A stretch of DNA of 64,000 bases from Novosphingobium sp. PhB57 (GCF_004342985.1 NZ_SMBO01000002.1:186001-250000); one strand, 5' to 3'. Positions 23,981 to 33,691 are shown, counted from the stretch's first letter. The notes: generated by a model from the sequence alone, not told the origin. Numbers and translations: made by a program.

Positions 23981-26821
23981 ATGGATTCCAAGCAGCATCT
24001 CTACCTCGTCGACGGCTCGGCCTACATCTTCCGCGCCTATCACCGTCTGCCGCCCCTGACGAACCCGGAAGGGACGCCGGTGGGCGCGGTCTACGGCTAT
24101 ACGACGATGCTGTGGAAGCTCGCGGACGACCTGAACAAGGCCGACGGGCCGACTCACCTGGCGGTGATCCTCGATGCCGGCAGCCATTCGTTCCGCAACG
24201 ATATCTACGACGACTACAAGGCCAACCGTCCCCCGCCGCCCGAGGATCTGGTTCCCCAGTTCCCGCTGATCCGCGACGCCACCCGCGCCTTCTCGCTGCC
24301 CTGCATCGAGGAAGCGGGCTTCGAGGCGGACGACCTGATCGCTTCCTACGCCCGCGTCGCCACCGCGCAGGGCTGGGACGTGACCATCGTGTCCTCGGAC
24401 AAGGACCTGATGCAGTTGGTCGGCAAATGCGGGATCGGTGGGGGCTGCGTCGACATGCTCGATACCATGAAGAACCAGCGCATCGACATTCCCGAAGTGG
24501 TCGAGAAGTTCGGCGTCCCGCCGGAGAAGGTGGGCGACGTGCTGGCGCTGATGGGCGATTCGGTGGACAACGTGCCCGGCGTCTACGGGGTCGGCCCCAA
24601 GACCGCCTCGAAGCTGATCCAGGACTATGGCGACCTCGAATCCGCGCTCGCCGCCGCGCCTGCGATGAAGAAGTCCAAGCTTCAGGAGCGCCTGATCGAA
24701 CAGGCCGATCAGGCCCGCCTGTCCAAGGTGCTGGTCACTCTGAAGGAAGACTGCACGCTGCCGATGGCGCTGGAGGACTTCAAGCTGGACGCGATCCCGC
24801 CCGCGCCGCTTGCGGAATTCCTCGGCAGGCACGGCTTCACCAGCCTGCTCAAGCGCCTGGACGGCGGCACCGGCAGCCCGGACCGGCCGACCCAGCTTCA
24901 CCCGGCCAAGCCCGTCACCGCCGCCAGCGGCCCCACCGAGGGCGCGGCGCGACAGTCGCTGCCGGAATGGCCGGCGGTGGATTATGCCGCCTACGAATGC
25001 GTGCAGACGGTTGAAGCGCTGGAGCGCTGGGTGGCGCGCGGGCTGGCCGCTCATGTCGTGGCCATCGACACCGAGACATCGATGCTCGATTCGATGAAAG
25101 CGGATCTGGCAGGCGTCAGCCTTGCGCTCGGCCCGAACGATGCGTGCTACATTCCGCTCGGCCATGGCGGCACCGACATGTTCGCCGAGAAGCCGCAGCA
25201 GGTGCCGCTGCAGACTGCGCTGGCGCTGCTCAAGCCGCTGCTGGAGAGCGATGCGGTGCTCAAGGTCGGGCAGAACATCAAGTACGATCTCAATGTGCTG
25301 GCCCGCCACGGCATAGACGTGGCGCCGGTGGACGATACGATGATCGTCAGCTTCTGCCTCGATGCCGGCCGCCAGATCGAAGGCATTGGCGGCGGGCACG
25401 GCATGGACGAACTGTCCGAACGCCATCTCTCGCACAAGACCATGGCCTTCAAGGACGTCTGCGGCACCGGCAAGAAGGCGATTCCCTTCGGCGAGGTGCC
25501 GCTGGACCGCGCCACGCCTTATGCCGCCGAAGATGCCGACGTGACCTGGCGCCTCCACGCCCTGCTCAAGCCGCGCCTTGCGGATGAAGGCGGCACGCGC
25601 ATCTACGAGCGGGTCGACCGCCCGCTGATCCCGGTCGTGGCGCAGATGGAGCGCCACGGCATCAAGGTGGACCGCGAGAAGCTGGCCGGTCTCTCCAGCC
25701 AGTTCGCCGAGGCGATCGGCGCGCTGGAAGGCGAGATCTACGGCAAGGTTGGCCAGGAATTCACCATCGGCAGCCCCAAGCAGCTCGGCGATATCCTGTT
25801 CGAGAAGCTCGGCTACAAGGGCGGCAAGAAGGGCAAGAGCGGCCAGTATTCCACCGACCAGTCGGTTCTGGAGGGCTTGGCCACCCAGGGCGCGGAAGTT
25901 GCCACCAAGGTGCTGGAATGGCGCCAGCTTTCCAAGCTGCGCTCGACTTATACCGAGGCCCTGCAGGCGGCGATCAACCCGCGGACCGGGCGCGTCCACA
26001 CCAGCTACAGCCTTGTCGGCGCCCAGACCGGGCGTTTGTCCTCCACCGATCCGAACCTCCAGAACATCCCGATCCGCACCGAAATCGGCCGCCAGATCCG
26101 CGACTGCTTCGTGGCCGAGCCGGGCCATGTCCTGCTGGCCGCCGACTATTCGCAGATCGAACTGCGCCTGGCCGCGCACATGGCCGACGTGCCAAGCCTC
26201 AAGGAAGCGTTTGCCGAGGGCGAGGACATTCACTCGCGCACGGCGATGGAGATGTTCGGCACCGTGGACCGCGACACGCGCGGGCGCGCCAAGACCATCA
26301 ACTTCGCGATCCTCTACGGCATTTCCCGCTGGGGCCTCGCCGGCCGTCTCGGCACCGAGGCGGACGAGGCCCAGGCCATGATCGACCGCTACTTCGAGCG
26401 GTTCCCGGGCATCCAGCGCTACATCGTCCACACCCTCGAACAAGTGCGCGAGCGCGGCTATTCGGAGACCCTGTTCGGCCGCAAGACCTGGTTCCCGCGC
26501 ATCACCTCGAAGAACGGCGCCGAGCGCCAGGGCAGCGAACGCGCGGCCATCAACGCGCCGATCCAGGGCACCAGCGCCGATATCATCAAGCGCGCCATGG
26601 TCCGCATGAACCCGGCGCTCGCGGCAGCGGGGCTCGGCCATGTCCGCATGTTGCTTCAGGTGCACGACGAACTGGTGTTCGAACTGCCGGAAGCCGATGT
26701 CGCGGCCGCGTCCGACGTGATCCGCAGCGTGATGGCCGGCGCGGCGGCGCCTTCCGTCAGCCTCGATGTGCCGCTGGGCGTGGAGATCGGCTCGGGCCTG
26801 AGCTGGGGCGCGGCGCACTGA
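23981..26821 (+). CDS. polA: DNA polymerase I
   Basis: PolA fills repair gaps and removes RNA primers. The 946-residue product has all three parts. Residues about 1-300 form the 5'-3' flap nuclease, with an acidic cluster EEAGFEADD and the helix-hairpin-helix VPGVYGVGPKTASKL. Residues about 340-540 form a 3'-5' exonuclease domain with the motif I DTE near residue 362, so proofreading residues appear to be kept. The polymerase follows, with DYSQIELRLA near 721, the O-helix region RGRAKTINFAILYG, and VHDELVFE near 893. The ATG follows a rather weak site. The gene stands alone. Confidence 0.98.
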   Translation: MDSKQHLYLVDGSAYIFRAYHRLPPLTNPEGTPVGAVYGYTTMLWKLADDLNKADGPTHLAVILDAGSHSFRNDIYDDYKANRPPPPEDLVPQFPLIRDATRAFSLPCIEEAGFEADDLIASYARVATAQGWDVTIVSSDKDLMQLVGKCGIGGGCVDMLDTMKNQRIDIPEVVEKFGVPPEKVGDVLALMGDSVDNVPGVYGVGPKTASKLIQDYGDLESALAAAPAMKKSKLQERLIEQADQARLSKVLVTLKEDCTLPMALEDFKLDAIPPAPLAEFLGRHGFTSLLKRLDGGTGSPDRPTQLHPAKPVTAASGPTEGAARQSLPEWPAVDYAAYECVQTVEALERWVARGLAAHVVAIDTETSMLDSMKADLAGVSLALGPNDACYIPLGHGGTDMFAEKPQQVPLQTALALLKPLLESDAVLKVGQNIKYDLNVLARHGIDVAPVDDTMIVSFCLDAGRQIEGIGGGHGMDELSERHLSHKTMAFKDVCGTGKKAIPFGEVPLDRATPYAAEDADVTWRLHALLKPRLADEGGTRIYERVDRPLIPVVAQMERHGIKVDREKLAGLSSQFAEAIGALEGEIYGKVGQEFTIGSPKQLGDILFEKLGYKGGKKGKSGQYSTDQSVLEGLATQGAEVATKVLEWRQLSKLRSTYTEALQAAINPRTGRVHTSYSLVGAQTGRLSSTDPNLQNIPIRTEIGRQIRDCFVAEPGHVLLAADYSQIELRLAAHMADVPSLKEAFAEGEDIHSRTAMEMFGTVDRDTRGRAKTINFAILYGISRWGLAGRLGTEADEAQAMIDRYFERFPGIQRYIVHTLEQVRERGYSETLFGRKTWFPRITSKNGAERQGSERAAINAPIQGTSADIIKRAMVRMNPALAAAGLGHVRMLLQVHDELVFELPEADVAAASDVIRSVMAGAAAPSVSLDVPLGVEIGSGLSWGAAH

Positions 26822-27126
26822 CGGCTGGCGTTGGGGTAGGCGCCGGCGGCAAGTGAGCCGCGGCGCCGATCCTCGGGCAGCGCCTAGGTTCCGCTTTGGC
26901 CCTGTCGGGGAGCTTCCGCCGCCCCAGGCCATTCCCGTCAGGCGACGGGAGAAAGGTATCCGCTATCCGGGACATCGGTTCCTCACCGGCCGGGCATGAG
27001 GCGGTATGCCGCCATCTCGCGCCATATGCCCTCGAAATGGCCTGCGGAATGACGGGCGATGGCCTCCGCTTCGCGCGAAACGCCCTGCAACACCGATGAA
27101 TCGAAGCCCGGGATGAAACTGCTGCG
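26822..27126. other. Intergenic region before the MscS gene
   Basis: About 300 bases between polA and mscS. It contains a perfect CCCGTC/GACGGG hairpin at 26934-26949 without a T tract, and the possible 50-codon minus-strand ORF at 26983-27135. I see no clear promoter. Confidence 0.5.
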
Positions 27127-27135
27127 ATGCAGCAT
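26983..27135 (-). CDS. Possible 50-residue ORF, divergent from mscS
   Basis: ATG to TGA on the minus strand, 50 residues, with an amphipathic-looking middle (SREAEAIARHSAGHFEGIWR) and about three quarters of codons ending in G or C, similar to the surroundings. No ribosome site is evident and it overlaps the first codons of mscS if that gene starts at 27127. It may be chance. Confidence 0.2.
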   Translation of the reverse strand: MLHRSSFIPGFDSSVLQGVSREAEAIARHSAGHFEGIWREMAAYRLMPGR

Positions 27136-28290
27136 TGTTTCAGCACCATGATCCAGTTCATCGATCGCATCCTCGACGGGTTGCCCGATTGGGCGGAGCG
27201 GCCGCTCATGGCGGTGCTGGCCGCGCTGATCGGGCTGGTGCTGGCACTCGCTGTGCACACTTTGCTGTTCCGCATCCTCAACCGCATTGCCCATCGCAGC
27301 GCGAGCGAGGCGGACGACCTGGTGGTGAACCGGCTCAACCGGCCGACGCGCTGGGCTTTCCTGGCGATGGGCGTGGTGCTGGCCGCGCGCGAGACCCCGG
27401 CGCTGGAATCGGTATGGGAGCGGTTCGCGCCTTTCGTCATGCCGCTCCTCACCGGCTGGGTCGCCGTGGCCGTGCTGCGCGCCTTCGTCGAAGCGATGAT
27501 CGTGCGCGCCGACATCTCGGTGGAGAACAACCGCAATGCCCGTCGCCGCCGGACCCGGCTGGCGATCTTCAGCCGTATCGGCACGTTCCTCATCGTGTTC
27601 CTCACCGTATCCGGCATGCTGGCCTCGGTGCCCGGCGTGCGGGAGATCGGCGTGACGCTGATGGCTTCGGCGGGACTGGCGGCCCTGGCGGTCGGCGCGG
27701 CGGCGCAGCCCGCGCTCAAGGCGCTGATCGCCGGCTTCCAGATGGCGATGACAGAGCCCATCTCCATCGACGACGTCATCATCCTCGACGGCGAATGGGG
27801 CCGCATCGAGGATATCCGCACGACATACGTGGTCGTGCGGCTGTGGGACGACCGGCGCCTGGTGGTACCGTCCAACCGCTTCCTGGAGGACACCTTCCAG
27901 AACTGGACCAAGACGACCTCGCAGCTCTTGGGCACGGTGTTCCTCTATCTCGACCAGGGCACCGAAATCGGCCCGATCCGCGAGGAATACAGCCGCCAGA
28001 TCACGGCGCACCGCCTCTGGGACAAGCGCGCCCAGGTGCTGCAAGTGACGGATTGCAAGGACGAGGCCATCGAAGTGCGCCTGCTCATGAGCGCCAAGGA
28101 CGGCCCGACCCTGTTCGACCTGCGCTGCGAGATCCGCGAAAGCATGATGGACTGGATCCGCCGGAACCAGCCCGAGGCGCTCGTGCGGCGGCGGACCCTG
28201 CCGGTCGGGCCGGTGGAAATGGGTGCCACCGCGGGTTTGGCCGAACTTGTCGCCGCCTCAGCGAATGGCGAGGCCAGGAAGGCGAACTGA
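27127..28290 (+). CDS. Mechanosensitive channel of the MscS family
   Basis: MscS channels open under membrane tension and release solutes during osmotic downshock. The 387-residue product has four or five hydrophobic segments in its first 200 residues. The pore-lining helix is recognisable as GVTLMASAGLAALAVGAAAQ followed by the conserved linker into a beta domain, IDDVIILDGEWGRIEDIRTTYVVVRLWDDRRLVVPSN. A C-terminal alpha/beta domain completes it. It is longer at the N-terminus than minimal MscS. The start may be 27127 or the ATG at 27148; neither has a strong ribosome site. It converges on the ABC-F gene with a 22-base gap. Confidence 0.9.
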   Translation: MQHCFSTMIQFIDRILDGLPDWAERPLMAVLAALIGLVLALAVHTLLFRILNRIAHRSASEADDLVVNRLNRPTRWAFLAMGVVLAARETPALESVWERFAPFVMPLLTGWVAVAVLRAFVEAMIVRADISVENNRNARRRRTRLAIFSRIGTFLIVFLTVSGMLASVPGVREIGVTLMASAGLAALAVGAAAQPALKALIAGFQMAMTEPISIDDVIILDGEWGRIEDIRTTYVVVRLWDDRRLVVPSNRFLEDTFQNWTKTTSQLLGTVFLYLDQGTEIGPIREEYSRQITAHRLWDKRAQVLQVTDCKDEAIEVRLLMSAKDGPTLFDLRCEIRESMMDWIRRNQPEALVRRRTLPVGPVEMGATAGLAELVAASANGEARKAN

Positions 28291-28312
28291 CCGGGCGGCC
28301 GGGACGTGGCCA

Positions 28313-29905
28313 CTAGCCCAGCGCGATCTCTTCACCCAATTCCAGCGCCGCGCGAAAATCCGCGTCGTGGCTGACGCAGAGGATGGCGCCGTCATAGCCG
28401 CGCAGGGCCTCCTCCAGCATTTCCACGGAGGCGAGATCCAGGTGATTGGTGGGCTCGTCCAGGATCAGCAGCCAGGGGACGTCCCGGCGCGTGAAGAGGC
28501 AGGCCAAAGCCAGCCGCATCCGCTCGCCGCCGGAGAGGGTGGCGACGTCCCGCTCGGCCCAGGCGCTGCGGAAGCCGAAGCGGGCAAGGGCGGCGTGGGC
28601 GGCGTGGCGGTCGGCATCGGGGTTGAGCCGCAAGTAGGCGTCCAGCACGCTTCCGCGCTCGCCCAGCAGGGAGACGTGCTGGTCCAGGAGGGCGATGCGC
28701 GCATTCCCGGAGTGAAGATCGCCGGTTTGGATATAGCCAGCGTCGGGCCGGTCGAGCCCGGCGAGGATGCGGATCAGGCTGGTCTTGCCCGAGCCATTCG
28801 GCCCGGTCACGGCGATCCGGCGCGGGCCGCGCAGAATGAGGTCGAGCGGACCGAACAACCGCCGCCCGCCGCGCTCGCAGCATAGGCCCCGCGCCTCGAT
28901 CAGGGTATGGCCGGCAGGCAGTCCGCTCGGCGGCAGGTCGATATGGATCGGCGCCAGCACTTCGACTTCGCGGCGGGCCACGTCGAACTGCTCTTGGACG
29001 CGGCCGACCAGTTCGTCGCCCAGCTTGCGCTGTCGCCCGCCCGTTTCCTCGGCCCGCTGCTTGCGCGCGCCGAGCAGGATCTTCGGATCGCCGCCCTTCG
29101 CAGCGTCCTTGCGGCCCTTGCTGTCGCGGCGCGCCTGCTTCTCGGCTTCCTGCTGCTTCTCGCGCCGGGCCTGCCGCAGGGCGTCCTCGCTGCGTTCGAG
29201 CGCCGAGGCCGCGCGGGCGCGTTCGGCGCTGCGCTGTTCGTCGAATGCGTCCCAGCCGCCGCCGACCATATGGATGCCCACGCTCGTCAGTTCGACGATG
29301 CGGTCGGCGCGGCGAAGCAGGTCGCGGTCATGGCTGGCGACGAGGGCGCCGCCGCTCCAGGCACCCAGCAAGTCGGCCACGGCCTGGCGTCCGGCATCGT
29401 CGAGATTGTTGGTCGGCTCGTCGAGCAGGAGCACGTCGGGTTCGCCCAGCAGCAGCCCCGTCAGCATGAGCCGGGTACGCTGCCCGCCGCTGAAGCTGGC
29501 GAGCCGGCGCGCGGGGTCAAGCTCCGCGAAGCCCGCCAGGGCGGCGGCTTTCTCGAAACGTTCGGCAAGGGTCCAGTCGGCGAGGTCGAAATCGTCGTCC
29601 TCGAACCGGCCTTGCGTGATGCGGTCGAGCCGGTCGAAGTGCGCGGCAAGGCCCAGCGCCTCGGCGACGCTGGCGTTCTCATCGGGGGGAAGTTGGCGCA
29701 GCAGCCCGATCCGGCCCTGGCGCGTGATCGTGCCTTCGGAAATTGGAACTTCGCCGGCAATCGCGCGCAGGAGCGTGCTCTTGCCCGCGCCGTTGCGGCC
29801 GACCAGCCCCAGGGTTTCGCGGCCGAGCGCGAAAGTGAGATCGCGGAAGAGGGGAGAACCGTCGGGCGCCGAGCAGGCAACGCGGTCGAGAGTCAGAAAT
29901 GTCAT
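28313..29905 (-). CDS. ABC-F family ATPase
   Basis: ABC-F proteins are soluble twin-ATPase proteins that act on ribosomes, not in transport. The 530-residue product has two nucleotide-binding domains: Walker A GRNGAGKST and signature FSGGQRTRL in the first, GPNGSGKTS and LSGGERMRLAL in the second, each with LLLDEPTNNLD or LILDEPTNHLD. A charged linker of about 80 residues rich in Arg, Lys, Glu and Gln joins them, as in this family. No membrane segment is present. I chose MTFLTLDRV at 29905; the frame extends 21 codons further with no sensible N-terminus. Whether it is housekeeping or a resistance protector cannot be told from sequence. Confidence 0.92.
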   Translation of the reverse strand: MTFLTLDRVACSAPDGSPLFRDLTFALGRETLGLVGRNGAGKSTLLRAIAGEVPISEGTITRQGRIGLLRQLPPDENASVAEALGLAAHFDRLDRITQGRFEDDDFDLADWTLAERFEKAAALAGFAELDPARRLASFSGGQRTRLMLTGLLLGEPDVLLLDEPTNNLDDAGRQAVADLLGAWSGGALVASHDRDLLRRADRIVELTSVGIHMVGGGWDAFDEQRSAERARAASALERSEDALRQARREKQQEAEKQARRDSKGRKDAAKGGDPKILLGARKQRAEETGGRQRKLGDELVGRVQEQFDVARREVEVLAPIHIDLPPSGLPAGHTLIEARGLCCERGGRRLFGPLDLILRGPRRIAVTGPNGSGKTSLIRILAGLDRPDAGYIQTGDLHSGNARIALLDQHVSLLGERGSVLDAYLRLNPDADRHAAHAALARFGFRSAWAERDVATLSGGERMRLALACLFTRRDVPWLLILDEPTNHLDLASVEMLEEALRGYDGAILCVSHDADFRAALELGEEIALG

Positions 29906-30017
29906 GGTAACACCGGCAGATAGCGTTTGGGAAAAACGGGCTATGTGCTCAGATGTCCATCGATCCATTCCTTCGGTTGCGACGGGTTCCTTACCTCAAC
30001 GCGCTTCCATGGGCAAG

Positions 30018-30797
30018 TCAGGCGCCTTTGGTGCAGGCCGGGGTGATCTGGAATATCTGGTTCCAGTTCTTGCCGGTCACGAAAATGCGGCGGCCTGGCG
30101 CGTCCCAGGCGATACCGTTGAGCACGGCATCGACACCGGCGCCGCCCGCCTGCTCGCGCAGCCCGGCAAGGTCGAGCCAGGACTTCACTTTGCCTGTCTT
30201 CGGGTCGATGCGGGCGATGCGGTCCGTCATCCAGACATTGGCCCAGATCTCGCCGTCGATCCATTCCAGCTCGTTGAGATTCTCGACGGGCTTGCCCTCG
30301 GCCGTGACGGCGAGGCTGCCGGTCTGGCGCATGGTCGCCGGATCGCGGAGGCGCAGGGCGGCGGACCCGTCGCTCTGGTAGATCGTGTTGCCGCTGCGGG
30401 TCATGCCCCAGCCTTCGCCTTCGTAATGGAAGGTTCCCAGCGGCTTCAGCGTGGTGCGATCCCAGCGATAGCCGATCCCGTCGCGCCAGGTCAGGCTGAT
30501 GAGCTGGCCGTTCCAGTCGATCAGCCCTTCGCCGAAGACCGCAGGATCGATCTCGATCTGCCCCACCGGCTCCAGCGTTTCCAGCTTGCGCACGACGATG
30601 CGGGAATCGCCCTTCTGGCCGGTGCTTTCGTAGAGCAGGCCCCGGTCGAAGAAGAGGCCTTCGGTGAAGGCGGCGGTGTCATGCGGGAAGGCGTTGTCGA
30701 TGCGGTATCCGCAGACCGGCACGTCCTTCGCCTGCGCGGCAGGGGCAGCGGTGAGGGCGAGTGCGGCGGCGAGCAAGGCGCGGACGGGAGAATTCAT
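30018..30797 (-). CDS. Exported glutaminyl-peptide cyclotransferase (glutamine cyclotransferase family)
   Basis: This family converts N-terminal glutamine of peptides or proteins to pyroglutamate. The 259-residue product has a signal peptide (MNSPVRALLAAALALTAAPAAQA). It then has the repeated beta-propeller blades typical of the plant/bacterial type: FTEGLFFDRGLLYESTG, then EGLIDWNGQL, FHYEGEGWGMT, NELEWIDGEIWANVW and the closing NGIAWD motif. A single conserved Cys follows the signal (VPVCGYR). The start at 30797 is preferred because it gives the signal peptide at the N-terminus. It lies 92 bases after the CDC48 gene on the same strand and may share its transcript. Confidence 0.88.
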   Translation of the reverse strand: MNSPVRALLAAALALTAAPAAQAKDVPVCGYRIDNAFPHDTAAFTEGLFFDRGLLYESTGQKGDSRIVVRKLETLEPVGQIEIDPAVFGEGLIDWNGQLISLTWRDGIGYRWDRTTLKPLGTFHYEGEGWGMTRSGNTIYQSDGSAALRLRDPATMRQTGSLAVTAEGKPVENLNELEWIDGEIWANVWMTDRIARIDPKTGKVKSWLDLAGLREQAGGAGVDAVLNGIAWDAPGRRIFVTGKNWNQIFQITPACTKGA

Positions 30798-30889
30798 GCG
30801 ATGCAGGTGCCGCAAGGGCGCGGCCTCCGCAAGAGGCGATGGGATGGGGAGGGGCCGTCGTCCGGACCGGGTCCGGGACGACGTACCGC

Positions 30890-33205
30890 TCAATCGCCGT
30901 GCTTCTTTTCGCGGCGGGATTCGACCATGCCGGGGGCGATGAAACCGATCGGGATCACTTCCATGGCCCGCTTTTTCAGTTCGCCCTTCATGCGCTCGTA
31001 CTCGGCTTCCATTTCCTCGGTCACCGTGGCGCGGCTGTCCTCGAGTGCATCGTCGAAGTCCTCGCGGCGAACCTGTTCCACTTCGGCACCGCGCTTGCGG
31101 ATGGCGATCAGACCGGCGCGGCGCACCACGTCCTCCAGGTCCGCGCCGGTGAACCGCTCGGTCCGCGCGGCGACATCGCGCAGCGAGACATCGTCGGCCA
31201 GCGGCATGCGGGCGGTGTGGATGCCCAGGATGTGCTCGCGCCCGGCCTCGTCAGGCGTGCCGACATAGACCAGCTCGTCGAAGCGGCCGGGGCGCAGCAG
31301 GGCGGGATCGACCAGCGCCGGGCGGTTGGTCGCGCCGATCAGCACGACCGACTGCAGTTCCTCCATGCCGTCCATCTCGGCAAGGATGGTGTTGACCACG
31401 CGGGAGGTCACTTGCGGTTCGCCGCCACCGCCGCCCATGCCGCGGGCGGGCACGAGGCTGTCGATCTCGTCGATGAAGATCACGCAAGGCGCGACCTGGC
31501 GGGCGCGGGCGAAGAGGCGGGCGATCTGCTGCTCGCTCTCGCCGTACCACTTGGACAGCAGGTCGGACGACTTGATCGAGATGAAGTTCGCCTCCGCCTC
31601 CTTGGCGACGGCCTTGGCGAGCAGGGTCTTGCCGGTGCCCGGCGGGCCATAGAGCAGGAAGCCCTTGGCGGGACGGATACCCAGCTTGTGGAAGGCTTCC
31701 GGGTTCTTCAGCGGCAGTTCCACGCCTTCCTTCAGCTTGAGCTGCGCATTGTCGAGGCCGCCGATGTCGGCCCAGCCGATGTTGGGCACTTGCACCATGA
31801 CTTCGCGCATGGCTGAAGGCTGGACGCGCTTGAGCGCGGCCACGAAATCCTCGCGAAGGACCTGGAGTTCTTCCAGCACTTCGGGAGGGATGGTGCGGGC
31901 TTCGAGGTCCAGCCGGGGCATGATCCGGCGCACGGCCTCGATCGCGGCCTCGCGGGCGAGGGCGGCCAGGTCGGCGCCGACGAAGCCGTGGGTGGTGCGC
32001 GCGAGTTCGTTCAGATCGACCTTGCTGCCCAGCGGCATGCCGCGGGTGTGGATGCCGATGATCTCACGGCGGCCGGCTTCGTCGGGCACACCGATCACGA
32101 TCTCGCGGTCGAACCGGCCGGGACGGCGCAGGGCCTCATCAATGGCGTCGGGCCGGTTGGTGGCGGCGATCACCACGACATGAGCGCGGCTGTCGATGCC
32201 ATCCATCAGGGTGAGCAGCTGGGCAACGAGGCGCTTTTCCGCCTCGCCATGAACCTGGCTGCGCTTGGGCGCGATCGAATCGATCTCGTCGATGAAGATG
32301 ATCGCCGGCGCGGCCTTGGTGGCCTGTTCGAACACCTCGCGCAGGGCCTTCTCGCTTTCGCCATAGCCCGATCCCATGATCTCGGGACCGTTGATGGTGA
32401 AGAAGTTGGCCTCGCTCTCGTTGGCAACTGCCTGGGCGAGGCGCGTCTTGCCGGTGCCCGGCGGGCCATGCAGCAGCACGCCCTTCGGCGGGGCGACGCC
32501 GAGGCGGGTGAACAGTTCGGGATAGCGCAGCGGCAGTTCCACCATTTCGCGCAGCTGGCGGATGGTATCGCTCATGCCGCCGACATCGTCGTAGTTGACG
32601 TCGCCGCGCGCGTCGTGGGCTTCCTCGAAGACCTCGCGCAGTTCCACTTCCGTGTTCTCGTCGATGTGCACGATGCCGCGCGGCGTGGTGGAAACGACGT
32701 TGAGGCGGATCTGGGTCAGCGCATAGGCCGGTGCATCGAACATGCGGCGAAGCTGCGGGGGAATATCCGCGACCTGCTGCTGGCCGGTGGTGGCGACAAG
32801 GTCGCCCTGCACCATCGGGCGGCCGAAGAAGTTGCGCTTCAGCGCCGCCGAGGGCCCCTGGAGGCGCATATCCTTCTGCGCGGGCGCGAAGACCACGCGC
32901 TGCGCGGGGCGCGATTCCGCCTTGCGCACGATGACGTGATCGCCGGATCCGACTTCGGCATTGCCGCGCTGGAGACCGTCCAGGCGAATGACCTGAAGGC
33001 CTTCGTCTTCGTCATAGGCGAGCACGGCGCGTGCGACGGTGGCGGCCTTGCCGGTGATTTCCAGCACGTCGCCTTCCATCGCGCCGATCTCGGAAAGCGC
33101 CGCGCGCGAGAGGCGGGCGATTCCCTGGCCGCTTTCTTCCTGTCGGGCAGCCGCGACTTGCAGCTTCACGGTCCGATCGTCGACGTTGGTCTGGGCGTCC
33201 GCCAT
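30890..33205 (-). CDS. CDC48/VCP-like tandem AAA+ ATPase
   Basis: The 771-residue product has the full architecture of CDC48/p97/VAT. An N-terminal double-psi barrel region (about 1-190) begins KLQVAAARQEESGQGIARL. It is followed by two AAA+ modules, each with GPPGTGKT (near residues 238 and 515), a Walker B IFIDEIDS and arginine-finger region RRPGRFDRE or LRPGRFDEL. Such proteins unfold substrates by threading them through a hexameric ring. Bacterial copies are patchily distributed, and their substrates are largely unknown. AAAGGA precedes the ATG. It heads a minus-strand run with the glutaminyl cyclase and ABC-F genes. A possible sRNA is encoded just upstream. Confidence 0.95.
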   Translation of the reverse strand: MADAQTNVDDRTVKLQVAAARQEESGQGIARLSRAALSEIGAMEGDVLEITGKAATVARAVLAYDEDEGLQVIRLDGLQRGNAEVGSGDHVIVRKAESRPAQRVVFAPAQKDMRLQGPSAALKRNFFGRPMVQGDLVATTGQQQVADIPPQLRRMFDAPAYALTQIRLNVVSTTPRGIVHIDENTEVELREVFEEAHDARGDVNYDDVGGMSDTIRQLREMVELPLRYPELFTRLGVAPPKGVLLHGPPGTGKTRLAQAVANESEANFFTINGPEIMGSGYGESEKALREVFEQATKAAPAIIFIDEIDSIAPKRSQVHGEAEKRLVAQLLTLMDGIDSRAHVVVIAATNRPDAIDEALRRPGRFDREIVIGVPDEAGRREIIGIHTRGMPLGSKVDLNELARTTHGFVGADLAALAREAAIEAVRRIMPRLDLEARTIPPEVLEELQVLREDFVAALKRVQPSAMREVMVQVPNIGWADIGGLDNAQLKLKEGVELPLKNPEAFHKLGIRPAKGFLLYGPPGTGKTLLAKAVAKEAEANFISIKSSDLLSKWYGESEQQIARLFARARQVAPCVIFIDEIDSLVPARGMGGGGGEPQVTSRVVNTILAEMDGMEELQSVVLIGATNRPALVDPALLRPGRFDELVYVGTPDEAGREHILGIHTARMPLADDVSLRDVAARTERFTGADLEDVVRRAGLIAIRKRGAEVEQVRREDFDDALEDSRATVTEEMEAEYERMKGELKKRAMEVIPIGFIAPGMVESRREKKHGD

Positions 33206-33365
33206 GAGTGTCCTTTCATCCTCCCGATGCCGGCACGCACCGCTTCGTGCGTGCCGTCCGGGGTGTGGATCAGGAACTAGGTATCGGCTTCCCGGATTTC
33301 AAACCAACCAACGGTCACTGCGGATGTTTCCGATGGAACTCTTTGAGAACGTCGTTCTCACATAA

Positions 33366-33467
33366 GCAAAAAGAAGGCCCGGACGTTGCCGGCCGGGCCA
33401 TGAAAGTTTTGGGAGAGGATGCCTGAAAGGCAGCTTCTATATGCTCCGAATCGGGTTTTTGTGCAAG
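33366..33467 (-). ncRNA. Candidate short sRNA with own promoter and terminator
   Basis: On the minus strand, CTTGCA (33462-33467) and CATATA (33438-33443), 18 bases apart, look like a promoter. A transcript from about 33432 would be roughly 65 nt: a small GCC/GGC hairpin, a single-stranded CCTCTCCC stretch, then a 7-bp GGCCCGG/CCGGGCC stem (33376-33399) followed by TTCTTTTT. Pyrimidine-rich CUCUCCC loops can pair with ribosome sites. It may instead be a leader fragment or a decayed promoter. Confidence 0.35.
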
Positions 33468-33691
33468 TGCGAAAACACCGATTTGAGATTGCGAAACGCG
33501 CAAGCAACGTTGCGCGACTGGTAACTACCCCGGGTATACGACCTGCATTTTAAATAAAACAATGACTTATGAAATGAATCACCTTTCATGTCGGTCTTGA
33601 CGCAATCGTCAAGGCGATGCGCCTGTCCGCCAGAATGCAAACGTTGACTGTTGCGTCGCGCCATTTGCTCGCCGTGCTGAGTATCTAGCGG

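Noticed and set aside
33437..33664. A 75-codon minus-strand ORF
   Set aside because: Overlaps the sRNA promoter and AT-rich stretch, has a composition unlike neighbouring proteins, and no ribosome site.
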